From Lachnospiraceae bacterium (lineage in GTDB: Bacteria; Bacillota; Clostridia; Lachnospirales; Lachnospiraceae), in contig CAJTAL010000027.1 in assembly GCA_910574285.1 (NCBI GenBank), forward strand, positions 1 through 54,574: a DNA stretch of 54,574 bases, read 5' to 3'. The position numbers and the translations under genes are program-made. The notes under the pieces were generated by a model. The model was not told the origin of the DNA. It did no database searches and saw nothing but the letters and a program-made list of their open reading frames with translations. Numbering within the stretch: position 1 is the stretch's first letter; each line of letters begins with the position of its first letter. Of the stretch, positions 54,489-54,574 are shown in pieces.

Positions 54489-54574
<86 letters not shown>

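Overview
The window looks like a chromosomal segment of a Lachnospiraceae-type Bacillota (Clostridia) from the gut. The signs are a large Alu-domain SRP RNA, a nine-gene V/A-type ATPase operon, VanW/G5 and SH3/NlpC cell-wall proteins, strong AAGGAGG ribosome sites and the first bases of the 16S gene. The genus cannot be fixed from what is here. The window lies between two rRNA loci: the 3' end of a 23S gene at the left edge and the promoter, leader and 5' end of a 16S gene at the right edge. No 5S gene is visible at either edge.

Layout. 1-1107: 23S end and seven tRNAs (Asp, Val, Tyr, Thr, initiator Met, Phe, Lys), with two stray copies of a tRNA-Tyr 3' end. 1109-5190: an AT-rich accessory island with a broken type I methylase (HsdM), an XRE regulator paired with an ImmA/IrrE-like protein that lacks its zinc motif, and a divergent AAA-type ATPase fused to a PD-(D/E)XK-like domain. 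5307-7781: M42 aminopeptidase and a DUF819 membrane protein. 7894-13502: an L-arabinose locus (AraC-type regulator, araA, araB, araD) bracketed by two near-identical palindromes; araA carries a one-base deletion. 13559-14801: a translationally coupled DUF3791/DUF3990-like pair and the tail of a lost DUF4143 ATPase.

14975-17854 (minus): DAHP synthase, 3-dehydroquinate synthase and an SDR oxidoreductase. 18046-23723: phosphopantetheinyl transferase, GH2 glycosidase, two acidic repeat-bearing proteins and tadA. 23770-24036 (minus): SRP RNA. 24207-27179: radical SAM protein, a possible 31-residue type I toxin and a decayed transposase. 27236-32276: small membrane protein, VanW protein, AIR-synthase-like protein, Lrp-type regulator with aminotransferase, and trmL. 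32475-41198: V-type ATPase operon in the order H-I-K-E-C-F-A-B-D. Subunit K carries the full Enterococcus-type sodium ligand set, so I predict a Na+-coupled enzyme.

41371-49359: a cell-envelope cluster (SH3 membrane protein, two paralogous penicillin-recognising serine hydrolases, Amidase_3, a large SH3-NlpC/P60-3D protein, an acyltransferase). 49365-49486: an unexplained 122-nt palindrome-bounded element. 49502-53819: an AraC-type regulator divergent from a sugar ABC importer. 53884-54574: a long terminator, the rrn promoter and leader, and the 16S start.

All calls come from reading the sequence and recalling family motifs; no database or folding program was run.
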